From the NCBI GenBank assembly GCA_034008185.1, contig CM067084.1:9443385-9507384 (forward strand): a stretch of DNA of 64,000 bases, written 5' to 3'. The notes under the pieces are model-generated. The model saw only the letters and a program-made list of their open reading frames with translations, was not told the DNA's origin and did not search any database. This document shows, in pieces, positions 50,579 to 64,000 of this stretch (positions within the stretch are counted from its first letter, which is position 1; the number at the start of each line of letters is the position of its first letter). Made by a program: the position numbers and the translations under genes. The DNA comes from Gorsachius magnificus (taxonomy: Eukaryota > Chordata > Aves > Pelecaniformes > Ardeidae).

Positions 50579-53500
50579 CAAATGTCTTGGATAGTCTCTT
50601 GCAAACTTTCCAAAAAGGTTATATTTAGTTCTGAAGGAATTGTTTTGTAAAATACAGCCTGGTTTGGAAGAGATGGGGCAGCCCTTCAAGGGTGAGGCTT
50701 GAGTGGTATGAACACTGTGGAGTGAAGGTTAGAGAAGAATGTGAAACAATGTGAAAACTGTAGCTTAAGAAGGACAGAAGGTTGTTGTTCTTTGATACAA
50801 AAATGCAAAAAGAAAGTTTTCTTTAAAGAAAACTTGAGCGGTGATGTGTCCTACTGGCAGAAATTATTTGTGTCTTAAATGCAAAGATGGAGCAAATTAG
50901 GTAGGTAATAAAATCTAACAGGTAGGTAATAGGTGAGTGATAAAATCTAACAGTTCCTGTAGTGATGCCACACAGTGGGTTTTTTTTTTTATGCAAAAGC
51001 TCTGAACAGGAGTAAAATTTTGCTGATGTCCTTGTATACTTTTTATTAATTTTCTCTAATATGCTAGGTCAGATGTTAGAGCTAGTAAGCTTCGTGCTGG
51101 ATCATATATGTTTTGTTTGTCATGACTGGCATAGCTACTATGTTATCTGTTCTATTTAACTCATTAGAAATGCAAGTCAGTTAGTATTTGTACTGCCCAG
51201 CACTATGATGATACAATATTGATGAATATGATGTTAAGTACTATGTTGCTTGCTGTTCCTTTTTCCCAGGCTGAGGCGTTTTGTGCCTCTGAAAGGCACA
51301 GCACACAACATTTCTTGTGTTTTAAATTCTGACTGTGTAAAATACTTTCAAAATATGAACAGCACAGAGCATAATTTGTTCCGCATAAAATTTAAAACTA
51401 TTCTTTCTCACTGCCAAAGCCATCTCTAAAGTGGACTTCATTGCATTTAATTATGGTACATTTATAATAATGCTATTTAAGTTTGATAGTTAACCTGCAT
51501 TTATTTTATTGATGATTCCTTCCTTTTGCTTTCAGTGAGTGCTTTAGTTTACTACAGTGTCTCTGAACAGTGCTTCAGCAAAAGTGCTGGGAAGTGCTTT
51601 AAGCCTGATTATAGAACCCTTATTTACACTGGTTGTATAAACAGCTATACACATGCTCATACAAATAGTCCCAGTGAGATCAATGCAACAGTTTAAACAT
51701 AAAGCGTATTGCAATTATGCCTTTTTCCATCTACTTGTCTATCTGTCGAAATTAGTATCAGTATTACCAGGAGAATTCAGTTCTAGAAGCTCGTTCTATC
51801 TGAGCACACTGCTTGACACTGCTTGTTTTCTTTCCTCTGGATTAAAACAAGCAAAAGCCTTAGCTCCTCTGTGGGAGGGGTTTAAGTGATGGTTCAGGAG
51901 GCACTGTTTGTATCTGCCCTAGCTATGAACATACCAAAATATGTCCATGATTCATTTTGAGAAATAATGCTATAGACTACCACAGAGTATGTGTGTAAAT
52001 ACCCTCTGCTGCTTATGTAGTTTATTTGCAAATACAAATGTGTTCTTACACATGTGGTAAACCAGAACTAACTAAATTGTGTTAAAATAGCACTGAAATA
52101 AAATCTAAATTCCTATGCCTTCACTGCTGTTTTAAAACCAACCTAGCCAGACCAGTTTAGTGGCTTTCTTGGAATATGCAACAGATTCTTGAGGGAAAAA
52201 AAAAAAAAAGAAGGCATTTTCAGATGTCATCTGTTTAAAATACAGAACTCCCCTCTGTAGGACACATTTTTAGCCAGTTTAATCTTGTGTTTCGTTTCAT
52301 GAGTTCGCTCTCTTGAACTCAGTCACTGCAGGCAATGAGGTTTGTATCTTGGTGCCAGTAGTAGCTGTCATAAAATTATTCATCTCTTTAATTCTAGGCA
52401 ATGTAATTGGTTCACTTCCTTCTTACTGCTGAGTTTGCTTCCATTGGCAAATTAGGTATTTTGGAAACTGGTGCTTTCTCTTTCTCAGTGCTTTATAGCT
52501 GATACAAGCCATGGTATTTATATTTAATTGTGCCTGGCACTTTAAATAATTGGTTCTTGTTCTAAAGTTGCATATTACTTTCCTAACTGTTAACAGGGTG
52601 GTCTGTAACCTCTTATGCCAGGTACCTACTTCAAACTTTTTTTAATTTCAGCAAAATACTTAGCTGTTTCAGGGGAAAGTAGTTCATGATGTCAGAAGAC
52701 AAAAATGTGGTCTTGTACCTCCTTAAATTCTTATACCTTCTAGAATGAAATCTTCAGACTTGGTGTGAGGTCCATATTATTGTCGGGGGAGTCTTTTGTA
52801 ATCTCTGTGAAACAGCTTTTCAGAAACCATTCTGTACATCTTCAAAAGACCTTTTTGCATCTTGACAGGTGAATTTTCTGAAGGGAGTGAGAATACACCA
52901 GTGGCAGGTAGAATTGCCAAGCTTTAACTTGTTCAATGTTGAGTGGTCTTTCTGCCTCCCAGTGACAGGTTATGTGATGGGGAATGCTCTTTTTTTTTAA
53001 TGAGCATCTACTGGTTAGGCTAGGGCTGTCTTCAGACTGGACAAGAAGTATTTCAAGGATGTGGTAAAGGGCTACAAATTACAGAGTTTGGATGCATGTA
53101 ACAGCAAAGAGAAGCTGGATGGGGGTTGACTTGTTCTAAAACGAGGAGGATGGACCATCATGTGAAGCTAGTGAGTGCCATGCTCAGAGCAGAGCGAAGT
53201 GGTACTTTCCATAACGTTGCATTGCCACTGTGTGTTTGAGAAGTTTCTGTGGGCTCAGTGGGAGACTGGGAAAGGTACTTGGAAGAAAGATAAAGTGGAG
53301 GTTTTTAAGTATATAAAATCAGGTTCAAGAAATCCCCTCAGCTGAAAATAATTGGAGGTTGGGAGTGATGTTTTTTCTCATTGCTTGTAAGTTATACTAG
53401 AACTGTGTTACGACTGAGGGGCAAAGCAACTCTTCTTGCTGATGTTCTTGAAAAATCATGCTGAACCAAGGTACTGAGAAATAAATAAATAAACTCCCCC

Positions 53501-56345
53501 CCAAGCTGCTAGAATTCAGGAAATTGGGAAGCTCAGTCTTAGCTATTGTGGGCTGAGTGAACCGTGAAGTGAAGAGGGGATGGGAAACGCAGGGTGGGAC
53601 ATGGAGCTATGGAGGAAGACTAGTTCTGGGGAAAGGATATAAAATGTGAAAGTAACTGGACAAGAAAACAAAAGGGGGTGGCTGGGGATACATGGTTGAA
53701 GAACTAAGGGAAGACAGGAGAGAGTGGACTTGGCCTGGCAAAAAATCCAGGAAAGTCAAGGGAAAGAAAAAAAAAAAGTTCTGTGACTTCTACAGGATAT
53801 TCTCTTTATATCCAGGAATACTTTTACATTCTGTTGCTATTAGCGGATCACCATGAAAGCCAAGTGCTAAATTTATCTTTTGTAGTCTAGTGGACCATGA
53901 AGAACATAACTAGCCTCTCATTGCTATTGCTTTTAACCTGTACTACAGATTTTAACCTGATGAATAAAATTTGGAGGCAGAATGTGGAGCAGGGTGTGAT
54001 TACATTTAGTGGTCAGTTGTGAAAAGTTACGTTTCAGTGACTTGGTAAATACTGCATCAAATTCTGTGTCAGAGGAAGAAATACAATTCCATTTATAAGG
54101 ATATCGTTCAAGGTACTGAATTGTGATTCCATCCTTTTGGGTTTTTTTTTGTTTGTTTGTTTGTTCTAGATATTCTTCCCAGCTTCTGCAATAAATGCAG
54201 AAATATTGCCAGTAACAGGTTCTTTCCCTGCATGCTGCATCCCTCACGTGAAACAAAAGTACAGAATAAATGTGGTAGTTTATGTGGTATATGTAGTTCA
54301 ATGTGGTGTAGGATCATAGTCATAGACAAGAAACTAAATATGAAATATATAGGGCTGCAGAGTATTCGGTCACTTCCGAACTCGAGTAGTTTATGCCACA
54401 GTGGCTTTTTATGCTCCTTTATTGTTTGATGGATCCCTTCAATCACTTCTACAGGCTCTTTTGCCTTGAGGACAATAGGTAAAGTGGTATCAGGCTGTAT
54501 ATCACAAATCGCTGTTCCAACAAGTGTTAATCATGTTTTCTTATACTGTTAAATAGATCTGGCTATCTTGTTTGAATTTTTAAATGGTTGATGTAATCTC
54601 TGGAGAGGGGAAGAGAGTAAAATCTTCCTTCAAGGGCCCTCATACTTCAAACTCTGTCAGGTCATGTAGAATATTGTTCTTTGGGTAGGAAAATCTATCC
54701 AGATACTCTTGATGACATGGTCATTAGTGAAGTCTTTGGGACGAAAGAGGGTTTTGAAAGTTGAATGCAGGCTGCTGCTTAGAAGGGGGCGGCTTTGTCC
54801 TCCCTCTGGCTTGATAGCCCTTTTGTGCTTGAAGTGGAATTTTTCTATCCATGAGGTAGTCAGTATAGACAACAACTCCATCTATAAAGAAGCAAATAAG
54901 CCCTTTCCCCACCCAACCCTCACCCCAGGAGCTTTCTCCGAGAGGAGAAAAAAATCTAACACAAAAACACCTGCAAAACCCCTAAACCAAAATAAAGTTC
55001 AGTTGAACAAATATTGACTTAACAAAAGAAACATAGACATGGACATCTGGTCAGGGAAAAGGGATAACTACTACAGTTTAAGGCATTGGCAAATGTAAGG
55101 CACTTGCTTCCTTTGAAGGAAGGGGATTTTTTTTATATACTGGAAGTTCCTTCAGACATGAGTCCATTTCCACATGTTGCATCTCTGCAAGATGTGTCAA
55201 GACTTACTGGGATTTAGCATTCAGGATTGGAAAAGAATATCTGAGCTAATGAGAAGTGGAAATTCTTTTTTTTACTTTTTTTATTTTTTTTTATTTCTGC
55301 ACCTGGTTAGTTAGTTTTAATAGAGAAATAAATTGACTGCTTTCCATCTCAGTTAATCTGTGGATTTGATGCTGGGTGAGGCTCTCCAGATTAATTAGCA
55401 GGTTTAGTAAATGATATAGGGAAAAGTAATCACATTCTGCATGTGTTAGTATCACAGTGCCAAGTCTTTATTTTCATCCTCCTGAGTCTACAATGCCTGA
55501 AGTGCTTAAAATCATGATGGCACTGCTTATAAGGTGTGTAATTTATCTGTTAAAATGGGGAGTGTTGCACAGATTACATAGCAAGTATTGACTGTATTCA
55601 CCCAGTTTTCTGTTCGTTGTAATGTGAGATGCTGAATTCCCCTCTTTGGTTATTAACACCTTCCCCCTCTGTGATTTTTAAATGTATTCTGAAAGCCCTC
55701 TAGAGTTTTCAAAAATGTTTGTTTTTTCTGCTGAAATGATTTTTTTTTCCTGATAAACAAGACCAGAATAGCCTCCTTAAAGTAGAACTTTGTCCAAAGA
55801 TCTGTGCAGCTTCTCTCCTTTCTCTCTTCAGCTTGTGTATCAACACTTATAGCTCAAAACATTGGTTTAGCCATTACAGCCCTTAAGAATTGGATTTTAG
55901 TCAGAAGAATTGTCTGCTCTGTTTAAACTTCATGAAACTTTTCCTGTATCTTTTTTTCTCCACTCATGGAAAGATGATTTAATTAAAAAAAGATGGTGCT
56001 AATTGACAAATGTAATGGTTCTTGTAAACTATTAAATATACTGCTCTTAAAACCAGGCATTTATAGGTACAAGTTAATGGCTAGTTTATTAGAACTACTA
56101 ATTATCTATTTTTTTCAGCAGCTGTAATGTAACTAATTGTGGTCATAAGGACTGCTTGTTTAAAATGAATTCCAGGTACTATGCAAGATGAGTTTTTTGT
56201 TTTTCAGTAGGTCACATAATGGGAGCCACCTAGCATTGCTTTCACATTTTTTGGCACTCGTGGTCTTTTCTAACTTAGTTATGATGTTCCCTAAGCCATA
56301 TCACGAATAGAATTAATTGTGCATGGTTGTGTGTCTTTCTGCATC

Positions 56346-56435
56346 TAATTAGAACATACTAATTACAAGCTGTTTTGTGAAGCCTAGTTTCCATTGGATT
56401 TGTGTTCCATGTTCCCTGAGCCCTTCTATCTGCAT
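56346..56435 (+). repeat. Diverged repeat, copy A
   Basis: Aligns without gaps to 57381-57470, sharing TAATTAGAACATA, TTACAA, TAGTTTC and TGTTCCCTG in register. I estimate roughly 65-70% identity by eye. The family was not identified. Confidence 0.55.
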
Positions 56436-57380
56436 TAGAAATCACTTAAGAATCTTAGGTCTTGTTAGAAGAGTGACAGTTAAGGAGCTTGTAATTGCTG
56501 TCAGACTCTGATTGAGCTGAGTATCAGTCATCTGTTTCTCACAAGTGGAGAAAACAGGAATATGTTGAGATTTCTTTGGTGAAAAGATTAACTGTTTCTT
56601 TGCTTGCACACATATCGTCAGCTTTCATTAAGGTCTACAAGCTTGCATTTGACATCTTAGGAGGTTTTTTTTTGAAGCAGAAGATAGTCCGAAGCTTTTC
56701 ACATTTGTTTAACCTCCATTAGCACTGGTATTGAAGGTTATTTTTCTATTTAATGGTTAAAAGTTGGCAGAATCTGAAGTGATATGAGTGTGTGAAAGGC
56801 TGGGTCTTTTGGAGACATTGCACACTGGGAGAGCTATATTTTTAAGAAATCCACTGATGCCACCTGTTACCCACTCTGCGATATTAATATTTATGATTAG
56901 ATATGTCAGGCCATAAGTTGCAATGAGTAGTACCATACAGCACAGAATGCCCATTTGGAATCAAGCAGACTTGAGTGCAAGTAAATTTGAAAACTGAAAC
57001 CAGAAAACTCATACCAAAGTTTGTGTGGGGGGAATATGTCATAGATGATGAGGCTGTAATTTCAAATGTCTATTCCAGCTTTGTTAAATCAACTCTGTTG
57101 TTCCCAGAAAACTCTGCTGGAATTGCCTTGCTATAATGATTGGCATATTGATTTGATTTAAAGTATATAAGCATCTGTAGTCTGAATCAAATTTCGGCCT
57201 AATTCTGAGGTGAGCAGCATCTGCAAGCTTGTGATTAGCAAGAAGTCCAATCTGGTATTCTGGGAACAGTGGATGCCTCCTTTCTGACAGGATCAGAGCC
57301 CTTGTCGGTTACAGAGCCATGTTATTTAAAAGCCCCACAAACATGCAATCTTTATTATGAACCAAGAATCCTTCCTCACA

Positions 57381-57470
57381 TAATTAGAACATATTGCTTA
57401 CAAACAGTTTCCCAGAGTGTAGTTTCTTATAGTTTTGTTTTCTGTGTTCCCTGTGCCTTTCTGTCCTCTG
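57381..57470 (+). repeat. Diverged repeat, copy B
   Basis: Partner of 56346-56435 at a constant offset of 1035 bases. It lies inside an 89-codon open frame (57269-57538) that I do not consider coding. Confidence 0.55.
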
Positions 57471-57614
57471 ATGCCTATCCTAAGCAGAAGATCGTTTATT
57501 CCTGGAGCTATGCACACGCTATTGGGGCTGATGGGTAATCTGCTTGATAACACTGGGTACATGCATCAGCTGATTGACTAGCAACTGCTTATTAAACAAA
57601 ATGCAAATGACTGA

Positions 57615-57643
57615 AACGCCCCTGTTTACTTTGTAGGGGCGTT
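57615..57643. other. Perfect 9-bp hairpin
   Basis: AACGCCCCT, an 11-base T-rich loop, then AGGGGCGTT. The arms are GC-rich in AT-rich DNA. It is not followed by a T run, and function is unknown. Confidence 0.75.
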
Positions 57644-57699
57644 AACTTGAACCTCCTTCTACTTGTTTGCCACAAAAACTGTAAAAGTTTGTTTATTGT

Positions 57700-60600
57700 T
57701 AATGCATTCTGCTTCTCCCGCCCCCCCTTTTAGATGAGGTTGCTCCATGGGGAGTAATAAGAACAGGACAGATACACAAGTAGTGCAACCACATAAACTT
57801 CACTTTCGGATAACCAGACAAAAGTTCGTACAGCTGCCAAAAGATAGGGCCATTGCACAGCCTCCAGGGTTAAAATGCCTTTACTAGTTATGTCGATAGG
57901 AATTTATATAAACTATCATTTGCTTTAGTTTTGAGTAAGGGAAGTTTATAGCTTAGTTTCTGCAACAGGCATTGCACTGATTGTGAGGTTGTTGATTGCT
58001 GAAACTTCACTGAACTTAAAATTTGTACATAGAGTTCTTTACCAGTTATATACAGTATGATGAGCAATTAATAAAATGAACACAAACATCTGGTCCTTAA
58101 ACTTCTTTCCCTGTTTAGTAATTCACTTCTGATGATGGAGCAAAAAAGTTAGCTGATGAAGTTTTGATTTATGCTGTGTGTGTCTGTGATTTAAATTCAA
58201 ATACCATTTTAATTTGAGCTGGTAACTATTGCAGTCGTTGCATGAGGATGAAAGACCACCATCTTTTGTGTGACTGCATATGCCTATGTTTTTTATTATT
58301 GGTGGAAAATTAGGATAGACCAGCCAAGTTGCTGAATGAAGAAGAGGTCAGATGTGAAGTTAAATTCAGTATTTAATGGTTGGTGACTCTGAGCTTGTTT
58401 GAACATTATAATTGAAATTCTGGTTTTGAGTGATTTTGTTTGACTGAATATGGAGGAATCTTCTCTGGAGGAGACTACTTTGCAGTGACTACTATCCTGC
58501 AAGGATAACAAAATGCCATCAGAAACTATTCCTTGCTTTTTCTCTTGGCATTATTATTTTTATTTCATTTCCTTAAGAGTTAAAGGACTTTGTGTTCTTA
58601 TCACTGAGATCAGAGAATTTTCAGGGAAAATAACTTCAGAATGATCAGGTTTTTGGAAAGACACAATTCACGTTGTTTGCCTGTCTTCATAGCCATAACT
58701 AGGAACAGTATTTCCCCTTCATTTACACAATAAAAGCAGACTGCATTCTTGAACTTTTGCTAAATTAAAGGCATCCCATTGGAGAAAGCTTTCTGCAGAC
58801 AATGCTCCCCTCTTCTATAATTTTCTACTATGTATGTGGAAAAAAAGGTCATTTTTTACATGGAGAAAACATTGAGTAAGGAAGTCTTAGAGAGTACTAG
58901 GTGTTCAGTGCTTAGAAACAATTGAGGCTGTGTGAAAAGAGTTCTGTTTAGGACAACAGATTGTAAATTTTCCGAAATACTGACAAAATCCTTCATTAAC
59001 AGGGGACAATAATTGGATTATAAGTAAGTTGGATACAGCTAATTGGGTACAATGTCACTCACTTCATAGTTACTTCTGAAAGTACAGCATTTATCTGTAA
59101 ATCTTGCATGAGAATTGGGATTAGATTGTGCCTTGCTGTAAATTCACAGGAGGAAGCAGAGCCTTTGTCCTTTCTCCTTGCTAGCCACAGTGATGAGAGT
59201 GGTTCCTAGTTAATTTGCTGTTCTAGCTTCTTGGCTGATAAGTAAGCCACGCTTTCAGTTAACTGCACACTTAAAGTTTTTAGGGTAATAGGATTTCTGT
59301 AATGTGTGAAAACTTTGGCAGGTACCTTTTAGAATGTTTGTGTACTTTAATGTAGTGTACTTTATGTATTGTGTACTATAATGTATTAATTTAAGACAGA
59401 AGTTGTGAGAATGGCAAGAGTGTGTCATCCAGACTGCAGAAACTTTAGTTGATTATAGTCTTTCATTATACTTCTAAGGTTGTAATCTGGCTCTTGTTGA
59501 ATTAAATGACAAAACTCATAGGATTTCACCTTGTGTGATAAAAATGTTTCTTGTATTTAAGCAGCAATTGCTCCTTTACTAAGTTTGGTTGTTTGGGTTT
59601 GTTGTTTTTTTAATACCACTGCTGTTAATACAAATACTGCTTCTGTTGTTGAGGTAAGGATTTGGCATGATGGCTATCCCAAGGGGAGTGAACTCAATGC
59701 TTTCTTTTACAATATAAAAAAAGGTCTTGTCTTCAGCTGGGTGGGTGAATTAGTTACAATTTTGTGATCTCAGGATCATCTGAGGCTTGCTTAGCAATTC
59801 TTCTCTGATTTGGAAGATAAGCAACAGTTCCCTCCATGATGGACTAAATTACCAGTAGGGATTGGAATTTATGCTGTAGTAGATCAGTCATTGGGTCAGG
59901 ACCTAAACAGAATTTTTCTTAAAATGCCAGTTCGGCTGACTTGGGTATGTTGTTTTTCTTGTGATCAGAGGGGAGATTATTTATTTATTTATTTTAATTA
60001 GCACAGCTTAGGATATAAAATTGCAGCCACAATTGGTAGGATCAAATGCATTATTGTGGCAGAACAACAGTCTTCAGAAGGAAAATTTCTGGCAATAAAC
60101 GAGGTGAACTTGTTTCATCCAGGAACCTACTCTCTGCAGAATGTATAATGAAACAAATGAGGACACAAAATCTGAGAGAGGGGAAAAGTATACTTCTAGA
60201 CTTCTGCAGGTGGTCTTTGCCTTTTCCAACTCAGTGTTTGATTGCATCTAAAGCTTTTTTCCATATCCCTCAACCATAAATTATGTGGAGGTACTCTTAT
60301 GCATCTCTGCAGCATCTTCTCTGTGTGCAAGCACACAATGTAAATAAGTTAGAACCTGCTCTTCTGAAATGCACATAAATGTTCTTTGTCATCCATCGCT
60401 TTCTGTCCTAATGGCTAGCACTTATGTTGTTGCAGGTAACACTTAATCATCCAATAAACAAGGCTAAAGAAAAGAGTAATTTTTCTGATTTATCTTAATT
60501 TTTTATATTTGTCCGTAGTTAGACAACATTGTTTGGACAACATTATGATTGTCCGTTTATTTTTAATGAGTCTTTGAAAAAGCTATAGAGGAAAAAGGTA

Positions 60601-63600
60601 GTACATTTATCAGTACTGTCCACAGTAAGAATGAATTTAACCCTGAAAAGCAGTTGTCTTTCAGCTTGGTAGTGCTTTAGCCATTGCTGTATTAATCCAA
60701 AATATCTGTACACGCTGTTTTATAAGATTAATACGTAGAAACTAATTTATCCCCTTCCATCAAAGCTGAATTGAAAAATTGGTGGTTTTCAAATGGAATA
60801 TTTCAGATTAAAATAAAAACTGGAAAAACTGATGGTACCACTGAGCGCTTTGATAGAAGGCCTGCACTCTTCAGTGTATATATAGACTTTATGAAGTACT
60901 TGTTACTGGCACATACAAGTAACTGTTTCAAAATTAATTTCACTGTAACTTGTAAGATAATACACTGCTTCATTTAATAGCACCTATAAATCTGTTTTTG
61001 TCAAAAGCTGACCTTTATTGTGTTCACTTTTGTCTAGAAACCAACAGTCTTATCGTGATTAAGCTGGATGTGTATCCCAACTACTATTTCATTTTCCATT
61101 GCCCAGCTGTATTAAGGTGGCTAAAAATGACTTTAATGGTAATTTCCTCAGTTAAGGAATTATTGAAGTTACCACAACTATTTTAATGGCAAGCATGAGA
61201 AAAGTTCTTGTATTGTCAGTCCCCATGTGCAGTCTCAAACGGGAGAGGAGGAGATATATAATAATGGCACTAGTATGGACGATGTTCTGAACAATCTGTT
61301 GTATCCAACGGGAATTACTGCACAGTTAATTTAGTAGAGTTTGATCTCTTTAACAACACTATTACATATCTCTAAGTATACTATTGGTATGGCAGTTTGA
61401 AAAAAGAATACTATGAAAAATTATAAAGTAGTCAAAACCAGTGTCTATTTCAACATGTCCACTTTAATACTTGCAATGATAACTTTCAGTCATTCTTTTA
61501 CATAGGTAATCTTCTGCATTTCTTAAATTTATATGTTGAAACTTTTGTTGGGGAATCAGTTGAATAATCCCTAAATGAGAAGTAATTGTGAAATAGTAGA
61601 GGAACTTGGAGATCCTTGTCTGAATAATGCAGGCAATGAAAATATTTGGAGCATCTGAAAATGCTTTAGTTCAAAGTACTTTGCCAATATCACATTACAA
61701 ATGAGGTTGAAATCGTAATGACTTTCTTCTAAATGCCCTGCAAAGGGATTGATCTGTTATAAAAAGTGGATGTAAGCTGGAGCAGCTGGTATGATGCGTC
61801 ATTTATTCATTGAAAGTATTTGCCACCTAAGAATAACGAATTCCATGTTATCCATGGATATGTGATTGGAGGAATATATAAGCATTTTATCCAATACTTA
61901 AGGAAGAAATTTAACTGGATCAGGAGCCTGATTTGTGAGTATGAACAGATACCTATTGCAAATAAAGCAAGATTGGGCTCAGAGGCCACCGAAATCTGGA
62001 AATAAGGTTTTTTTCCTTTTGACTTTAATGGGTTTTGGATTAAATCCAGAATGGAATGTCATCTGGACTGTCATCTGCAGTGAGACTTTGCAGCTAATGA
62101 GAGTATGGAGCATCGTATGTAAGTTGATTATTTGCATATAAGTACAAGGAATGAATGATCTAGAGGAAATGTAACAGCTATCTGCAGAGAAGTTGCAGAG
62201 AATATAGTCTATAGCTATAGTCCTTCCATGTAGGAACATACTGATTTCAAAGCGTCAGGGTTGATTTACAATGCCCAGTGGCTCTGATTTAAGAACTTAA
62301 GCAGGATGTTGTTGGAGGAAACTACTGTAGCAGCTTTTCCTTCATTTCAGGCTTAGTGGTTCTGTAGTACCTCAGCATTTTCTGGCTGCCTGAAGGACCC
62401 TAGGTGGTCTTTGTTTAACTCTGTTAAAGCATGTTTTTCTATTCGTTATAACAGTGAAGGAACTGGAAATTGCTCTGTCCCTACCAAAAAAGCATATTTA
62501 TTTGCTGCTTTAAAAAATTTACTATTTTGATATCTAACTACCTGATTGGTGGGAATATAATAACGTTCATATTCTTAATATTATACAGTATTACTATACA
62601 TTTGTTTTTATACAGGACTAGTTCAGTTAATGCCAATAAACTCTTGATAATTACTTGCAAAACCAACTCAAAACCCCACTGCATTTAAAGCCAAATTGAA
62701 TTTTGCTGCCCTGAAATGTGTGGCCAAGACACCAGTTGTATCTGATGAGAGATATATGTGGCCTTGAGTAAAGTGTAGACTTGCAAGTGATTCCATATGA
62801 AAGCCAGAGACTATGAATTCAGGTTTCATCACATCTAAGAGAATTTAATTTTTAAGTATAAATTATTAGTGGAACTCATAACATTTACTTGCACCCTGTT
62901 TCCCTGGTCCTTATTTTATCCATTAGTTGCCACTTGGTGTATTTCAAAATGTTAAGTCAAAAATGGAATCTGGGAGAGATCTGGGAACCAGCTGCCTTAC
63001 TATCGTGGATATAGATAAATCGGTTCCGACTGTCAAACGGGGACTAAAACTACTTGAAAACAAACATCTGTTCTGGATCGCTAAAACTGTGGTGTCTTAT
63101 GTTGACAGTCAGAGTCAGGCAAATGAGCAAGTTCTATCATCTAAGGGGCTATTCTTCAAGTACTTCTTAGGTTTTGTATTGATCGTTATAAATTATGACT
63201 GTGGAGGCATAATTAATGCTTTAAACTTCTCTTCCTGGGCACAATGTGTTTTCCTAAAACATCCCCTTAACAGAAAATGTTTGAAATTATTTTGACTGAT
63301 CTTCTAAGTAGTGATGGTATTCATATTATAAAGCTACAGCTTAATCTCTCAAATTCGGAGAGACTTGGTTGTTCATGCTCTATTACCACCAACTGTAAAC
63401 CCACATTTTTTGTCACTAGTTGAAACATTTATTTGTATAAAAAATAATTCCTACCAGCTTTCTTTTTTTTTTTCCAACTGTGGAGTAAAATTGTTTTCTA
63501 GAACATCAAAACACTTTGCAAAACATGATTTTTGTTTTTCAGTTAGTCATACTTGGTAGTCACAAAAGCTGTTATACCTAATCCTCTTGTAGGGAGGGAA

Positions 63601-64000
63601 TAAGCCCTTTGTAGCAGCTACAGTTCCATTTGGATCCAGATTCCGACTTTGCAGATTTTCATGTAATGTATTTCAGAGTGACTGTTGGGAATGATCTTGT
63701 AGAGCTGCTAAAATTGGATTCTTTCCAGTAGCAGAAACAGAATTTTCTCTAATGAGATTTTCAAAATAACAGAGGGACTGCTACGGTCCTCGGTATTTGT
63801 AACATGCATACAGGAATATAATGGTAAAGATGACGGTGTTTATGAACTGTTTATTCTAGGCAGTCCATAAGTTACAGTTCATAGTAATGAGTTAACTTTT
63901 ATTAGATCCATGTGGATTTGACAGGATTTATGTATTCTGGAGTGTTTCACCTTTCTTTGCTCTAAATAGAACCTTTAAGATGAAACTCAGTAAAGGATAA
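57700..64000. other. Intergenic AT-rich DNA, no gene seen
   Basis: Only short open frames without splice context or homology that I recognise (for example 62927-63295). No repeat was identified with confidence. Confidence 0.55.

Larger units (their letters stand above)
47901..56300. other. Intergenic AT-rich DNA, no gene seen
   Basis: I see no spliced gene, RNA gene or full mobile element. It contains low-complexity tracts (49148-49182 and 50490-50578) and a CTCF-like core at 50155. A large gene-poor interval on this side of C4orf33 is known in other vertebrates. Confidence 0.6.

Noticed and set aside
57269..57538. 89-codon open frame overlapping repeat copy B
   Set aside because: No homology recognised, and the paired copy at 56346 has no corresponding frame.
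62927..63295. 122-codon plus-strand frame near the right end
   Set aside because: Isolated, no recognised domain, no splice or promoter context; within the length expected by chance over 18 kb.
1..64000. CRISPR arrays, tRNA/rRNA genes, bacterial operons or phage modules
   Set aside because: No regularly spaced direct repeats, no tRNA-like A/B boxes or cloverleaf recognised. The sequence is vertebrate throughout.

Overview
The window is vertebrate nuclear DNA, almost certainly from a bird. The evidence is two orthologous vertebrate genes with short exons and long AT-rich introns, CR1 LINE fragments, and an endogenous retrovirus (ERV) whose LTR begins TGTCCTGGTTTCAG, a type I associate with avian genomes. 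I cannot name the species.

Left half, minus strand: the coiled-coil centriole distal-appendage gene SCLT1. Seventeen consecutive coding exons lie between 34119 and 6202, all with canonical splice sites and matching phases, about 594 codons in total. The last roughly 80 codons lie left of the window, and the extreme N-terminal coding exon was not found. The intron between exons 12 and 11 (12227-22435) contains a plus-strand, gag-pro-pol-type ERV. It has a 624-bp 5' LTR, a primer-binding site of tRNA-Lys type, an unusual membrane-spanning first ORF with 60-bp tandem repeats, and frameshifted protease, RT, RNase H and integrase. No env is visible and no intact 3' LTR. In place of the 3' LTR sits an error-rich second copy of the SCLT1 intron and exon that lie left of the ERV (19003-19800). 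It ends in the last bases of an LTR and a matching 5-bp target-site duplication. The most economical reading is an assembly gap filled with the wrong reads.

Middle: a CR1 3' end (about 34825-35372), then a CpG island (about 37020-37700) that looks like a bidirectional promoter between SCLT1 (minus) and the C4orf33 homologue (plus). It carries GC boxes, a CACGTG box and a 14-bp NRF1-like palindrome.

Right half, plus strand: the UPF0462/C4orf33 homologue in five coding exons (41055-45449). All exon phases agree, but exon 3 carries an in-frame TAA (43371-43373). From 45450 to 64000 I see 3' UTR and intergenic DNA with an old CR1 fragment, low-complexity tracts, a perfect 9-bp hairpin and a diverged 90-bp repeat pair. 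I see no further gene there.

The head-to-head SCLT1/C4orf33 pair is the known vertebrate arrangement. I found no CRISPR array, RNA gene or bacterial-type system. The main items for a second look are the chimeric DNA at the ERV's 3' end, the C4orf33 in-frame stop and the ERV's membrane-type first ORF.
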